A stretch of 64,000 bases of DNA from Heliocidaris erythrogramma (taxonomy: Eukaryota > Echinodermata > Echinoidea > Camarodonta > Echinometridae): contig CM046861.1 in NCBI GenBank assembly GCA_025617745.1, positions 13,292,516 through 13,356,515 of the forward strand, written 5' to 3'. Below are positions 12,862 through 24,393 of this stretch, piece by piece. The position numbers were made by a program, and so were the translations under genes. The first letter of the stretch is position 1; every line of letters starts with the position of its first letter. Under the pieces are notes generated by a model. That model worked only from the letters and a program-made list of their open reading frames with translations. It had not been told where the DNA came from and searched no databases.

Positions 12862-13757
12862 GTGGTCCCTGAAATAAGCCTATGGAAATGAGAGAATTCA
12901 GGCGAGTGTTTCATCAATTGTTTTGTCAGTGATTTTTACCGACAATTTGCTCTCAGCCAATCAGATGCACGGATTTCAGTAGCTTATAACAGTTGTCAGT
13001 CAAAATCACTGACAAAACGCTTGATGAAACGCTCCCCTGGGTGCTTCTTGTATCAAGCCTATGGGAATGAGAGAATTCAGGGTAGCTTTTCATCAAGCGT
13101 TTTGTCAGTGATTTTTACCTAAAACTGTTATAAGCTACTGAAATCCTTGCATCTGATTGGCTGAGAGCAAATTTGTCAGTAAAAATCACTGACAAAACGC
13201 TTGATGAAACGCTCCCCTGGGTGCTTCTTGTATCAAGCCTATGGGAATGAGAGAATTCAGGGGAGCGTTTCATCAAGCGTTTTGTCAGTGATTTTTACCT
13301 AAAACTGTTATAAGCTACTGAAATCCTTGCATCTGATTGGCTGAGAGCAAATTTGTCAGTAAAAATCACTGACAAAATGCTTGATGAAACGCTCCCCTGG
13401 GTGCTTCTTGTATCAAGCCTATGGGAATGAGAGAATTCAGGGTAGCTTTTCATCAAGCGTTTTGTCAGTGATTTTTACCTAAAACTGTTATAAGCTACTG
13501 AAATCCTTGCATCTGATTGGCTGAGAGCAAATTTGTCAGTAAAAATCACTGACAAAACCCTTGATGAAACGCTCCCCTGGGTGCTTCTTGTATCAAGCCT
13601 ATGGGAATGAGAGAATTCAGGGGAGCGTTTCATCAAGCGTTTTGTCAGTGATTTTTACCGACAACTGTTATAAGCTACTGAAATCCTTGCATCTGATTGG
13701 CTGAGAGCAAATTTGTCAGTAAAAATCACTGACAAGACACTTGATGAAATGCTCCCC
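12862..13757. repeat. Five-unit tandem array of 180-bp hairpins
   Basis: The anchor GGGAATGAGAGAATTCAGG recurs at about 13062, 13242, 13422 and 13602, exactly 180 bp apart, with a diverged first unit from about 12862. Each unit contains an inverted pair of about 38 bp (one arm GCGTTTCATCAAGCG...GATTTTTAC) around a loop with GATTGGCTGAGAGCAAAT. The loop core is shared with single fold-back MITEs elsewhere in the window, so this is a MITE that has become a satellite-like array. Confidence 0.85.
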
Positions 13758-13758
13758 A

Positions 13759-14008
13759 GGGGCCGTATTCTGAAAACGGTGTTATCTTTTATGTTAATAA
13801 AACGATGTTAATTGTCATAACAAATTAAAATCAGGACAAGTCATTGGTTAACGATTGCGCAAAGATGGCTGTGCCCGCGTAAAGTTAACAGAGACATCTG
13901 CGCAAGCACCAATGATTAGTGTTTATTGCGCGCAATTTCAATTTGTTATGACAATTAACACAGTTTTCCTTAACAGAAAAGATAACACAGTTTTCAGAAT
14001 ACCGCCCC
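13759..14008. mobile_element. Fold-back MITE with GGGGCCGTATTCTGAAAAC ends
   Basis: The termini are inverted (left GCCGTATTCTGAAAAC, right GTTTTCAGAATACCGCCCC). The inner parts also pair (ATTGTCATAACAAATT against AATTTGTTATGACAATT). It abuts the 180-bp array directly. No coding capacity. Confidence 0.75.
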
Positions 14009-15224
14009 AGTAGTCATCGGGTTAACAGTCGTCTACTCTATATAAAGCTTGAATTCCTCATTAATGACAAGCGTTTCTGAGCTTGACGAGCATCATCTCT
14101 GATCCATTAGAAGTTCAGATTTTCTTCATGCGCTGGGCATTTCGGCACAAAAGATAGGAGGATAAAATTGTGCTTTGGGGAATTGGGAAAAGATGCAAAT
14201 TATGGATTATAGAGCATTTGCTTGGAGTAGCTTCCATCCAAATGATCTTTTCTACAACATTTATAGGGATGGAAAAAGGCACAAAGAAATGCAGGGTACC
14301 AGGAATGTTCAAATTATGGATAGATTGATACTACCTCTTTCATGTACATGATATTTTTTATTCTACTCTCCATTTGGAAATAGAAATCATAAGACACAGT
14401 GACTGGAAGGCTATTTTGTTTTAATATCCAATTGTCAGCATGCACAATCTAGCGTCATTCAACCAAAATGATTGTTTTATTTGTAAGAAGTTGTATTAAA
14501 GATCATGTGTACTTGTGTTGTGCTGAATACATCTTTGATGCCTGTAAATTTGTATGGTAATAATATTTGTAATGATTAATATTTATGTAGTGCTTTATAC
14601 ATATTGCTGCTTTTATATTTATAAATCGACTGCTACAAAATCCTTTGATGGGATACAAAGTGCATAAATCTAACTTCTCAAATACCAATGTACTTAGTGG
14701 ATATTAGTGACGTTCGTGGCATTATGCTGATGCTAAAATTGGCACAGAATCCTTTAACAACCACAAAAACAATTTTTTTTTCTCTCTAATTGACAGTTCC
14801 CTGCAAGAATCCATAAGTCTCAAATTCAAAGCCACCATGAAAAAAAAATCATGTACATGATATTTTACATGATATTTTTGTCGTGGATTTTAGGACTGAA
14901 TTTGTTTAAAATAACATGGCAGATGTTTTGGACTCAAGTTATATTTCAATACTTTGCATGGGAATATTAGGCCCTAAGGCTTGTTAAGTTGGCATATTCT
15001 AAGCCTACCGGTAGTCAGAATTCTGCATTGAGTGCTACATCTGCTGTATGCACTTAATGAAATCCGGTTCTGAAAGCAATGTTTTCTTTCCTTGTTGAGT
15101 AAATAATGGAGGTGCCTCAGTCACACTGCTAACCGTCTCCATACCAATGCAAAACCGGCCATTAGGGGTAATGTAATAGTTTGTTCAGTCTTTGGTCGGT
15201 CTTGTGTTGGTGCGACTGGCTTAT
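14009..15224. other. No feature recognised
   Basis: AT-rich intergenic sequence. Short open frames at 14115-14312 and 14503-14688 have no recognisable similarity or splice context. Confidence 0.5.
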
Positions 15225-15708
15225 GAGCCTTGTTCATACATGATACAGTATGAACCACCTTAAGAAAAAAGGCGTGGCAAAATGAAAACTAAATTTTCTG
15301 TCAATGAATAGCAGTTTGGGGTGAGAAAAAAGTTCTGTGCATTTAAAAGATCCCTAACCCCAATCGCTTACCTGTCTCTGGTTCTTATACATGTAAGATT
15401 GAGCAATGTGAGGCATGCGACCACTGATGGCATTTTTTTTGCTGCGTCAGGTGTATTTTGAGGTGGTATACAGCGTTGTGTGGGAAGGGGGCTTAAACCT
15501 ACTCATCTACTCACTCAGCTGTGTGATATAAGATACAGAACTGTGGACTAGGTTACATGTATGTCATTTCCTCCATTGAGAGCCAGAAGGGCGTTATTTC
15601 TGTGTTGAAGTATATGAGTTAACACCCTTCTGACTCTGAGGAGAGTGTTTTATTTTGGCCGTAGAGGTACTTAGAGACAGTTTAAGGCATCATGTGTGAA
15701 CAAGGCTC
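15225..15708. mobile_element. Fold-back element, GAGCCTTGTTCAYACATGAT ends
   Basis: The left end GAGCCTTGTTCATACATGAT pairs with the right end ATCATGTGTGAACAAGGCTC. A smaller hairpin with GAGCCAGAAGGGCGTTA arms lies inside at about 15578-15647. A related, more diverged element is present at 47803-48284. No coding capacity. Confidence 0.65.
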
Positions 15709-16152
15709 GACAGGCCATGCTCAATCGAAGCAGATCTTTTTTTTTAGTTCATGATTCAAAAGAATTGTTGACTATGAATCATTTCCCTATTGTACCAATC
15801 CACCCTGTCAGTAACATGGATATCACATTCCAACCTGGATTTCAAACTAATGTACTTATTTGGAATAAGATCCCACTCTGTGTTCTGAAGAAAAACACAA
15901 AAGGGGTACAAACATTGCGCAGTTTGATTCAGCAAAGTTATTTTGAGCTCAGTCAAACATTGAAATGAAGAATTATAACTCAGAATTAGACTGTAAAACT
16001 CACACATGATGCCTTTCTTAAAGAGTGAATGACATAGTGATATGATGAATGATATAAGGGATGAATGATATAAGGGAATAAAAGTATCATAAAAAGTAAT
16101 ACAAGAACAGAATTGTTATGTTTCCTTTTTTTTTTACCCAAAGAAACAATAC

Positions 16153-17489
16153 GTGTAACTGCCTCCAAAAGTTTGGGTACACCTGTAATAAGAACTGATT
16201 TCTCACAATCACCCACAGTTCATTTATCATAATTGTGGCACTACAACAATATGGTATCAAATTGAAGATTCAGCTTTCAAGTTGACACAACTTGAACATA
16301 TGTAAAGCATTTCTGGAGGCAGTAATGCGTAAAAACAAACCAAGATACCCCTGAAATATCATTTCCAATGGACAATATGAGTTCATTGGTTTGTTCAGTA
16401 GTGCCAGCATTTTTGCCCTTTCGGCATTCTACAAAATCTGATCCTCATTTGTACTGATGAATATTAAAAATATGTTGACGATGTACAAGAAGCATTCCTA
16501 TACTCCTGTATTCCTGTAGAAAGACATTTCCATTGACTACCTCCACATCTACTTCCACAATAAGCCAGTCCGTAGAGGCAATCTGAGCATGAGCAGATAA
16601 AGGTCATCTGTACCAAATTCTAAAACCCACTGACACTAATATTTGATATGTGCTCGTGAATGTCATGTAATTATTATTCAATTATGCACTAATGGTGCAT
16701 TCCATGATATCCAGGTGGAAGTATTCTTTTTAAAGGGGGTAACAAAAGCTATTCATGAGGCACCTCTATCACTCACAGAGTTATTTTTCTGAAGTGCACA
16801 TAAAGGGACCCTCCATGTCTAAAATATCTGTGGATATTTGGGGTCTTTGTACCATGCGCTAACTACGAACTGGTCTATTTAGGGAAGAGAAGTCTCTGAT
16901 TTGAAACGTGATAAAACTTTGAAAAATAAATAAATGTTCATCTCATGACCTACCATTATTGATTTAGTCCTTATTTTCCTTGTAAGGGTATACACAAATG
17001 TTTCGCTCATTCGCACAAAGAATATGACTTCCCATGAAAAAAATATAACAAAAAAGCATTGTGATGTTCCCAAAAATGTTGATGTGTTTCTTAGATGAAA
17101 ATTTTATTTTTCTACATGAGTATAAAATCATGTAGGAATGCTTATTGTATATCAGTCAAGATATTTATAATATTCATCAGTAGAAACAAGGATCAGATTT
17201 TGTAGAATGCTGAAAGGGCAAAAATGCTGGCACTACTGAACAAACCAATGACCTCATATTTTTTCCACTGGAAATGATATTTTAGGGGGTATCTTGCTTT
17301 TTTAACGCATGACTGCCTCCTGAAATACTTCACATATGTTGAACTTGTGTCAACTTGAAGGCTGATGTCTACTCTTCAGTTTGGTACCATATTGTTGCAG
17401 TGACACAAATCTTATGATAAATGAAGTGTGGGTGATTGTGAGAGATCAGTTCTTATTACAGGTGTACTCAACTTTTGGAGGGCAGTGTA
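16153..17489. mobile_element. Long inverted-repeat element, about 1.34 kb
   Basis: Arms of about 360-375 bp at 16153-16510 and 17115-17489 pair imperfectly. The ends carry CTGCC(C)TCCAAAAGTT, resembling Tc1/mariner termini. Shared blocks include CAAAATCTGATCC and TGTTCAGTAGTGCCAGCATT and their complements. The 600-bp spacer has no recognisable transposase. Arm divergence suggests an old insertion. Confidence 0.7.
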
Positions 17490-18632
17490 GGTCAAATATA
17501 TTCTTTCAGAACTACATGTACTTTATGTCGGAATGTCAACATTTCTTTTCAAAATGACAAAGTTCCTTGAACTTTTTAAATACTTGCTGCCTTAAATCTT
17601 TCCTGACTTTTTTTCTTCTTTTCACTTCACTTCCTTTTTTGTGTAAATTTTGGAATACAGACCAAAATTTGTTTTGGGAGATTTTGTGTTGTGATAAAAT
17701 TATCTCTTGAGCATTTTGTAACAGGTATCTTTTGGCAAAAGAATGAATCATCTGCCTTTCCACAATGGCTACTGTATTGGGTCGTACCAAAAACTTTCAA
17801 TTGTATATCATCAGCTCTTCACTCCAAAGGAGCGTATTCAGACAGATATTGTTGTACAAATTAACTAGATTTGAACTGCCAACATTGCTAGGTTGTAATG
17901 AAAGTCTGATAAAATTAATGGTAGCTGTGGAGATTGATACTGCAAGTTGATGTATACTACATCATTTTGTCCATTTATAGGATCAACTTTTAGTGAGAAG
18001 ATCTCAAAAAGTCGCATGAATTTTTTTTTATCAGTGTGCACAAATTAATGGCTGACTGTTGGAAGAATTTACTATATGTCAAAAAAGCTTGCACCTTCAT
18101 TTTATGAGATAATGTAAACGAGAAATTACTATATTTTCATGCAAATTTAATTTGAGAGTCAGATATGGATCATAATGATATAATGAGGTCACTGCAACTG
18201 CAGTTTTAAAGATAAAATTGAGTATTGGTCTTTAATGCTGTTGTATCTTGAAAGAAACTGTCTTAAAGTTATTGGGCGTGATTACAGTATGTACATGTAC
18301 ATGTAGTAGAGAAGATTATTTTTGTGTTGTGAGGTTTAGGAAGCTTCAAAATGATAAATTGATTCAAACTTGCTGAAGTGCAGATACAGTGGAAATCACT
18401 GCACACAAATATAGGTATATGGGACTACACATGTACAGTATGTAACATCAAAATTTGGTCCAAATTGTTGAATAATATATAGTATGCATCTTGCTTGGAA
18501 TATTGATTATCAATCAGCAATCAGCAATCATTTTCAAAGGAAATTACCACCATCAAATTCTTCCACCTAGGAATAAAAAGGAAGGAGAAAGGTCACAAAT
18601 AATTTTTCACTTTCAAATTTCAGCACTTCTCT
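17490..18632. other. No feature recognised
   Basis: AT-rich sequence. A Lys/Arg-rich open frame on the minus strand (17536-17790, 84 residues) has no family signature that I recognise and is not called a gene. Confidence 0.45.
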
Positions 18633-19065
18633 TTAAAGGGTCACTAAAATAAAAAAATAATTGCCCATTTTTCGTAGGAAGGTGTCATCAGGAGCCAAAA
18701 AATATCTATCACACAATTTTTTATGCATTCAGTCATATTTTATAATCATTTGAAAAGTACATTTTTGCTGATTTACACAGTCATAAGCCCCGCCCCTAAA
18801 AAAAAACATTGAAAGGACATCATGATCACGTGATCTGTGACGCATGAAAAGTAAGGAAAAATATTCCACTAACCTATACCGTGCGCGCCCGGAGGCCCCC
18901 GACAGGCCCAGCCCGGTGCCGAGCATGATATTCACCGCATCGATCATTTGCATTGTGTATTTTCGTGTGTTTAATTCCTCACAATAAATTTGTTTTTGCG
19001 ACACAGTTTCTTCTTCTTCTTCTGTAAAAAGTGCATCCTTCATAGTTGAAGATCAACACACAATA

Positions 19066-19303
19066 ATGCCTAATCGGTGTATAGTTGCGGGCTGTAGCAA
19101 GACCCCTAAAGATGGTGTAAGCCTACATCATTTTCCTAAAGATGAAAATCTACGGAAATTGTGGGTCGCAAATGTAAAGCTCACGCGGGCAGAGTGGCAA
19201 GGGCCGGCCAAGTGAGTGGAGTACAATCTGCAGCGATCACGTCTTTGCCGAAGATGATTTTGAGGATCCTGGCCTGTATTCCGAATTTGGCATGAAGAGA
19301 AGG
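19066..19303 (+). pseudogene. Broken THAP zinc-finger coding region
   Basis: ATG at 19066 opens a frame with CIVAGC, LHHFP, LRKLW and an R-x2-W pair, the spacing of the C2CH THAP DNA-binding domain. An in-frame TGA follows (about 19213). The remainder, with CSDHF-like and EDDFEDPGLY motifs, is only read after frame changes. The copy at 58308-58540 has the same TGA, so the stop predates the spread of these copies. Confidence 0.75.
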
Positions 19304-19406
19304 ATAAGCTAGCTAAAATAAAAGATTCAGCTATTCCAAAGATCAGACTTGGAGTCAAGTCTTCCAATCTGTTTTTCAACGACAGCAGCTGCAGCAGCTT
19401 CACCCG

Positions 19407-19529
19407 TAGACCGAAAATTATGTCTCTCCTTCGTTAGCTAAGACGACCTAACGAACGAGAGACAGCATTTTCGGTCTACTTCACCCGTAACTCCAGGGAG
19501 CTCCAACGCGTTGGAGCTCCCTGGAGTTA
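19407..19529. mobile_element. Two adjacent hairpin insertions with 9-bp repeats
   Basis: Hairpin 1 (19407-19478, 72 bp) has TAGACCGAAAA...TTTTCGGTCTA ends. Hairpin 2 (19488-19529, 42 bp) is a perfect palindrome centred on AACGCGTT with arms of TAACTCCAGGGAGCTCC. The nonamer CTTCACCCG lies at 19398-19406 and 19479-19487, and CTTCACCCA at 19530-19538. Each hairpin is therefore flanked by 9-bp direct repeats, as expected for target duplications of Mutator-like elements. The first hairpin shares its ends with the larger element at 27050-27500. Confidence 0.8.
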
Positions 19530-20947
19530 CTTCACCCACGGCCCTTCACCGTATTCTGCGAGGGGTTCAAACATATAATATGGTCGAATTTCCCCTTGCC
19601 ACTCGAGCTGCTTTGCCTTCGGGGTCTGATAAATCATCTGATAAATCAGAGTTCGTATCTGGATGGCTCAAAAAAGTCCTCCAACTCGGAATCGCGGGCA
19701 CTTTTCCTCTCTGTATATAAGTTACTCGAATTCAGCCAAAATCTAAGTCAGTACTAACGTACTTTGTAAAGCGAAGTAAACAACAACAAAAAAAGCCGTA
19801 AGTGAAATAAACAAAACAAAAGCGTTCACCAGTCGCTATGTACGAGGGAAACATAGTCACTGCCGTACTTTGTGTAGGACATAAAGACGCATAAAACGGC
19901 TATGCACGCGTTTATGACCAATGCAAAATTTTCGTTCGGCAAGCTCAGATGGATGAGAACATTGTTCAAAAGAAAAGCTAAAAAACAAAACAAGAGCTGT
20001 ATATTTGGGCAAAAGCGTTTTCTGATCTTGTAGAAAATATATTGCTAATGATTATTCACTCCTAAGATTATATTGATTAATTTCCTTTTTTCATAAATTG
20101 TCCGTTGAACAGAGGGGTCAAATACCGCATTCTGTGTACAATATTGTATGCTGCAGCCTGCAGATCTTGTGCCTCTTACTTTTCATACGTCACTTGGGGG
20201 TTAGCCAATCAGCTCACGAGTTTTAAGGAACGGTCCCACAACCTCTACTTTTCCCCTTTTTTCGCCAAAACGATACATAATTTGGACAATCGATTGGCAG
20301 ATTCGTGATTAGAAGGCCAAACTACATGGAAAGAGCACCCATTTTCTCTCTAATTTAGTCAACTCTCTTTAAACTGCCATGAGACATGTAATATATCTGT
20401 ATCTGTCGTAGGTTAGACAGGTGAGGTACTCCATCAATAAAAGTTACTGGTACCATCACAAGTTATAAATTCATACCATATCATGGGCATTTTGCAGAGT
20501 CAGACAAAACAGGTTTTTCTTTTAATACAGCGTACCAGCATTTTGCACCTAAGAATTTTGGTCTTGCATGTACCATAATTTTAGTAAGGGCAGAAGGGAG
20601 CAGTTTTGTATACTGAAGTCAGATGCATGTAAAGCTTGAATATGGATTTACTGTAGTTTAGTCTGCTGCAGTAAATATTCACCAAAGAACTACAATGTAT
20701 GCCATGACCAGAATTTAGTTTGATTGGATAGAGTGATAAACAGAAATTAATACCTACTTGGGGCTATTCTTAAGTAATTCTGTTGGTCTCCATTATATGG
20801 TATAAATGGAATTTATATGAACTTCTAGCAAGCACTGTGTCCCCCGTTGAAAAGGTACCCCCATTCTTTTCTGAATATGTTATAAAGAAGTAGAGGCAAG
20901 CCTGTATAGAAAGACACCGCCGCTGGTTAGTGGCTATCTTCTTGTGG

Positions 20948-21159
20948 TACAGTCAAACCTGCTTCAGCATCCACCTGTATAGAAGGACCACCTGTCTAAT
21001 GTCTATAAAGGCCACAATTTTTGTTTCCCCTTGAAAAGTGTTACCGGTAATCATTGAAACATGTATTAAAGGAACCTGTACATAAAGACCACCTGCTCAT
21101 GGAGACCTCTTTTCTTGTCTCCCTAGAGTGCATGGTCTTTATAGACAGGTTTCACTGTA
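20948..21159. mobile_element. Fold-back MITE, TACAGTCAAACCTG family
   Basis: Left end TACAGTCAAACCTG against right end CAGGTTTCACTGTA. The interior contains repeated GGACCACCTGT and TATAAAGRCCAC blocks. Only mobile, non-coding sequence is seen here. The adjoining 20373-20947 and 21160-21529 show no gene. Confidence 0.65.
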
Positions 21160-21529
21160 TTTATCAACCAAAATCAGAGAAATGTGATCAAGTGATTATC
21201 ATTAGTATATGTACCTACAGTTTGATGATGTATTTATACCTCGGTCACACAAAAGAGACCAATCCCAGACAGACTGAATAAAAAAATTACATTACACTGA
21301 ATGGCCTAGAATCAATTGGTTTGGAGTCGGTTTGGAGTTGGGTTGGCTGTGTGACTGTGGTATATATGGCTTTAAGGTCCCTGACAAGGTGCTCATCTAT
21401 TCTCGAGGTTCTTCCAGCTGAACAAAAGCATCCAAAGAAGTGTATTACTCAAGAATCTAAAGTGTGCATTTACACATTTATTAGCTTCATGGTGGTTTGT
21501 TTAATGAGGAATTAACTCATTCATAGAAA

Positions 21530-22000
21530 ATTGGCTTGGATGAAAGCAGAAAAATCAGAGGAAAATATTGGTGAAAGTTTGAGGTAAATCAGACAAAGAA
21601 TAAGGAAGTTATGGATTTTTGAGTGTTGAGATCACTAATGATATGTAGCTCTTAGCATTTGGCAATGAAGTAAAAAACGTGTGATGTAATACATGGAGAA
21701 TTTTCCCATTTGTTTTGTATATGAATTGCTCAAAGTATCCATTTTCTTAACTCTTATGGTGAAACAGACATTTTTTTCAACTGAGGACATTAATTTATTA
21801 TCATAAAATGGACAAAGAAGTTATTTCTGATAATTCCTTGTACACACCAACTGGGAGAGTTTTCAATGTACAATATCAAACATCTAGACTGCATTGCCAA
21901 TAGGGGATTCCCCATATCATTAGTGATGTCAACTTTCAAGCATCAATAACTTTCTTACTGTTACCAGTAATTTCCCTATAAAATTTCTGAACTTCCAAGT
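21530..22000. repeat. Fold-back repeat related to 35009-35576
   Basis: It contains GTGAAAGTTT and TCAGACAAAGAATAAG blocks that recur at 5318-5350 and in 35009-35576. ATCACTAATGATATG at the left pairs with CATATCATTAGTGAT at the right. Termini were not defined precisely. No coding capacity; 22001-22897 holds nothing further that I recognise. Confidence 0.5.
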
Positions 22001-22897
22001 GAAAACAAAACATTCAATGTTTTACCGGTATACTACATGCAAATATTACAATGTACAATGTATTATAACAGCTTTATATCTATTTTGTATACAAGTAATA
22101 CCAAAATTGAATTTCAGGTATTTAGTGGTAAAAGTGAAGGGTGCATATTAAATTATAGGCTTCCTGGAAATTGAGCACAAGTACAGCACACATTGCCATA
22201 TTAAACCAATGAACAATGCAAATATAAATCGTGTATAGATACTATTTATTAATAAATTATTATAGTCACGGTTGATTTCTTTGATTTTTGTGTCATAGGC
22301 ATCTAAATCATGTGCTACATTTATAAAGTTGTTAGGAATATATATTAGAAGAAGGCAGGTTACATATATTGTATTGTTTTTTTTTTTATTGTGATTATCA
22401 TAGTTTGTGTTCCTTAATTAGAATGATATGTACTAGTATGTATAAATTGTGATGTATAGGTATATAGATTAGAATGCAACCTCTAAATGTATATCATATT
22501 TTGAACTGCAAACCCTTATTTATGAAGGATGAAAAGAAAAAAAATCCTGATGTGGATAGAAAATGAAGAGGTGAGCCGTAGACAGAATATGTGATAGTTT
22601 ACAATACAACTTTGGACTTTATTTACCAAAGAAAATATTGCTGAAAAATTGTGATCACTGTTATTCATGTCATGTTTTTGTTGAAATTGTGAATATTCTA
22701 AAATATTATTTTAAAAAATGTATTACTATCAAGATTAAGTACTAAATTGGAAGTATTTCTATAATAAATTAAATTTATCATGAATCTTCTATTGGCAAGG
22801 CAGTCTAGATTAAGTCACAACTCACAAGTCCCCTTCAGGAAATTATTGGTCTTTCTCCCAAACTCCAGACTCCAGACTGAAGGCTCCGGGCTCCTGC

Positions 22898-23043
22898 AGG
22901 ACCTTGTCTTATAAAGAATTATGTTTCAAATTGATTGCAACTTAAACATAATCACAACTCCTATCTCTTCAGTGCACAGTTGCGATTAATTTTAAGTTGC
23001 GATCAATTTGAATCGGTCACAACTCTCTGTAAGACGGGGCCCA
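22898..23043. mobile_element. Fold-back MITE ending in GACGGGGCCC
   Basis: An ACCTTGTCTTATAAAG-type left end pairs imperfectly with CTGTAAGACGGGGCCC at the right. The inner parts ATTGATTGCAACTTAA and TTAAGTTGCGATCAAT pair well. Non-coding. The following 23044-23485 shows no gene. Confidence 0.55.
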
Positions 23044-23489
23044 GCTGGCTGTGGTGCATTGAAATACTACTTCCATAAAATAAGTGTGAATACTGAAAAG
23101 ATGTGTATATCATTGAATTTTATAGTATTAAATTTCATTAAAAATCTCAAGTAAACCCCTCCATCTATTTTCCTTCTATAGCCATTTTTTTGTTGTTGAA
23201 AATTTGAAAAGAACTCCCAAGAAAAAGAGGATATTTTAGGGTAAGATATATCAGACTATGAGAAACTTGATGCACTGAATGAAACCGTAGTTACTAGATC
23301 TACGCATGAATGTACACTACTGAGGTTAGGCAGTCTCTGTGATGGTGCTTTCTTACATTTTACAGAACCTTCATGAAATTTATTTGCTTTCTTTTGTGTT
23401 ATATGGCTTTGATCTGTTTTGCAACCAGAATTTGTCCACCCTTCAGATAGGAATCTGAAAAATGTTACGTGTATTAAAAGAGAATTTAA

Positions 23490-24393
23490 AGGAGAATTAA
23501 CCTCAAACAATAAAGACGATAGTGTTCAAAGGTGTTATTTATTCCTACTTGTTAGACTATATGGCTTCGCGTCAAAATATACGAGATCGATACGAATCAA
23601 GATTTTCTGAGCAAAATTTATCATCTGCTAGCAATATGTATCGTCTGCTAGCAATACATGGGGGCTGCCATTTTTTTTATGTGTACAAGAAGATTTTCTT
23701 AATCCAAATGCCCAATTGCCTTTTTCAAAATTAAAAACCCATTTGAGATTTAAAATATAGAATAGATATGTCAATTTATTTTTAAACTGAAGATTTCCTT
23801 ATATATTTCTGTTGAAAATCGATATTCGCTTAATATAAATCTATTTTCTAGATACTGTGACGCAATGGACGGAGCAAATTAATTCAAATTTTATGGATGC
23901 TTCTTCCCTGAGCATCTATAGCGGCAAACTATGCATTCACCTGCTTTCGGATAATGGGACTTGAAAAGTCAGAATGCATGCTGCATATATTATGTTCTGC
24001 TCTGTTTGGCAAACCCAAGAAAATAGATTTTTGTTAAGCAAAACCAGACAATTTAAAAGTATCATTATAAAGATTTAATTTTTATAAATCATGTAAACAC
24101 CCACTTTATATTTTTCGTCACATATGGGATTTTAGGTAATGAAGAAAATCAATTTAGGTCTTGGATTCAAAATATCTTCCTGACCGGAACATTTCTCAAT
24201 GGTTCATGTACAAATCCAAATCAGCAAGAAAATGGCAGCCCCCATGTAAATGAGTAGTAGACGATACCGGGTGTTGGAATATCTTTATTATACCCTTTTC
24301 TGATATCTTATTGGAAAATGATTTAGGCCAATAAGTAGGAATATACTACACCTTTCAATATAAGTAAATTTGTACTCAGGGGTTAATTCTCCT
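23490..24393. mobile_element. TTAA-flanked inverted-repeat element, copy B
   Basis: TTAA at 23486-23489 and 24394-24397, with ends AGGAGAATTAACC and GGGTTAATTCTCCT. The inner inverted pair is CGTCTGCTAGCAATACATGG and its partner near 24230-24265. It is the inverted-orientation relative of 532-1410: the GTTCCGGTCAGGAAGATATT block is at the left in copy A and at the right, complemented, here. Non-autonomous. Confidence 0.75.

Larger units (their letters stand above)
18637..20368 (+). mobile_element. THAP-domain DNA transposon, Kolobok/P-like, copy 1
   Basis: Flanked by TTAA at 18633-18636 and 20369-20372. The ends are short and imperfectly inverted (AGGGTCACTAAA at the left; AGAGAGTTGACTAAA read inward from the right). 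It carries a broken THAP-domain frame at 19066-19303 and no recognisable catalytic domain. It shares about 1.15 kb with 57926-59077. Two hairpin insertions sit side by side at 19407-19529. THAP plus TTAA fits Kolobok transposons; P elements also carry THAP but use a different target. Non-autonomous. Confidence 0.7.

Noticed and set aside
12862..13757. Regularly spaced repeats resembling a CRISPR array
   Set aside because: The whole 180-bp unit is repeated, with no unique spacers, and the sequence is eukaryotic.
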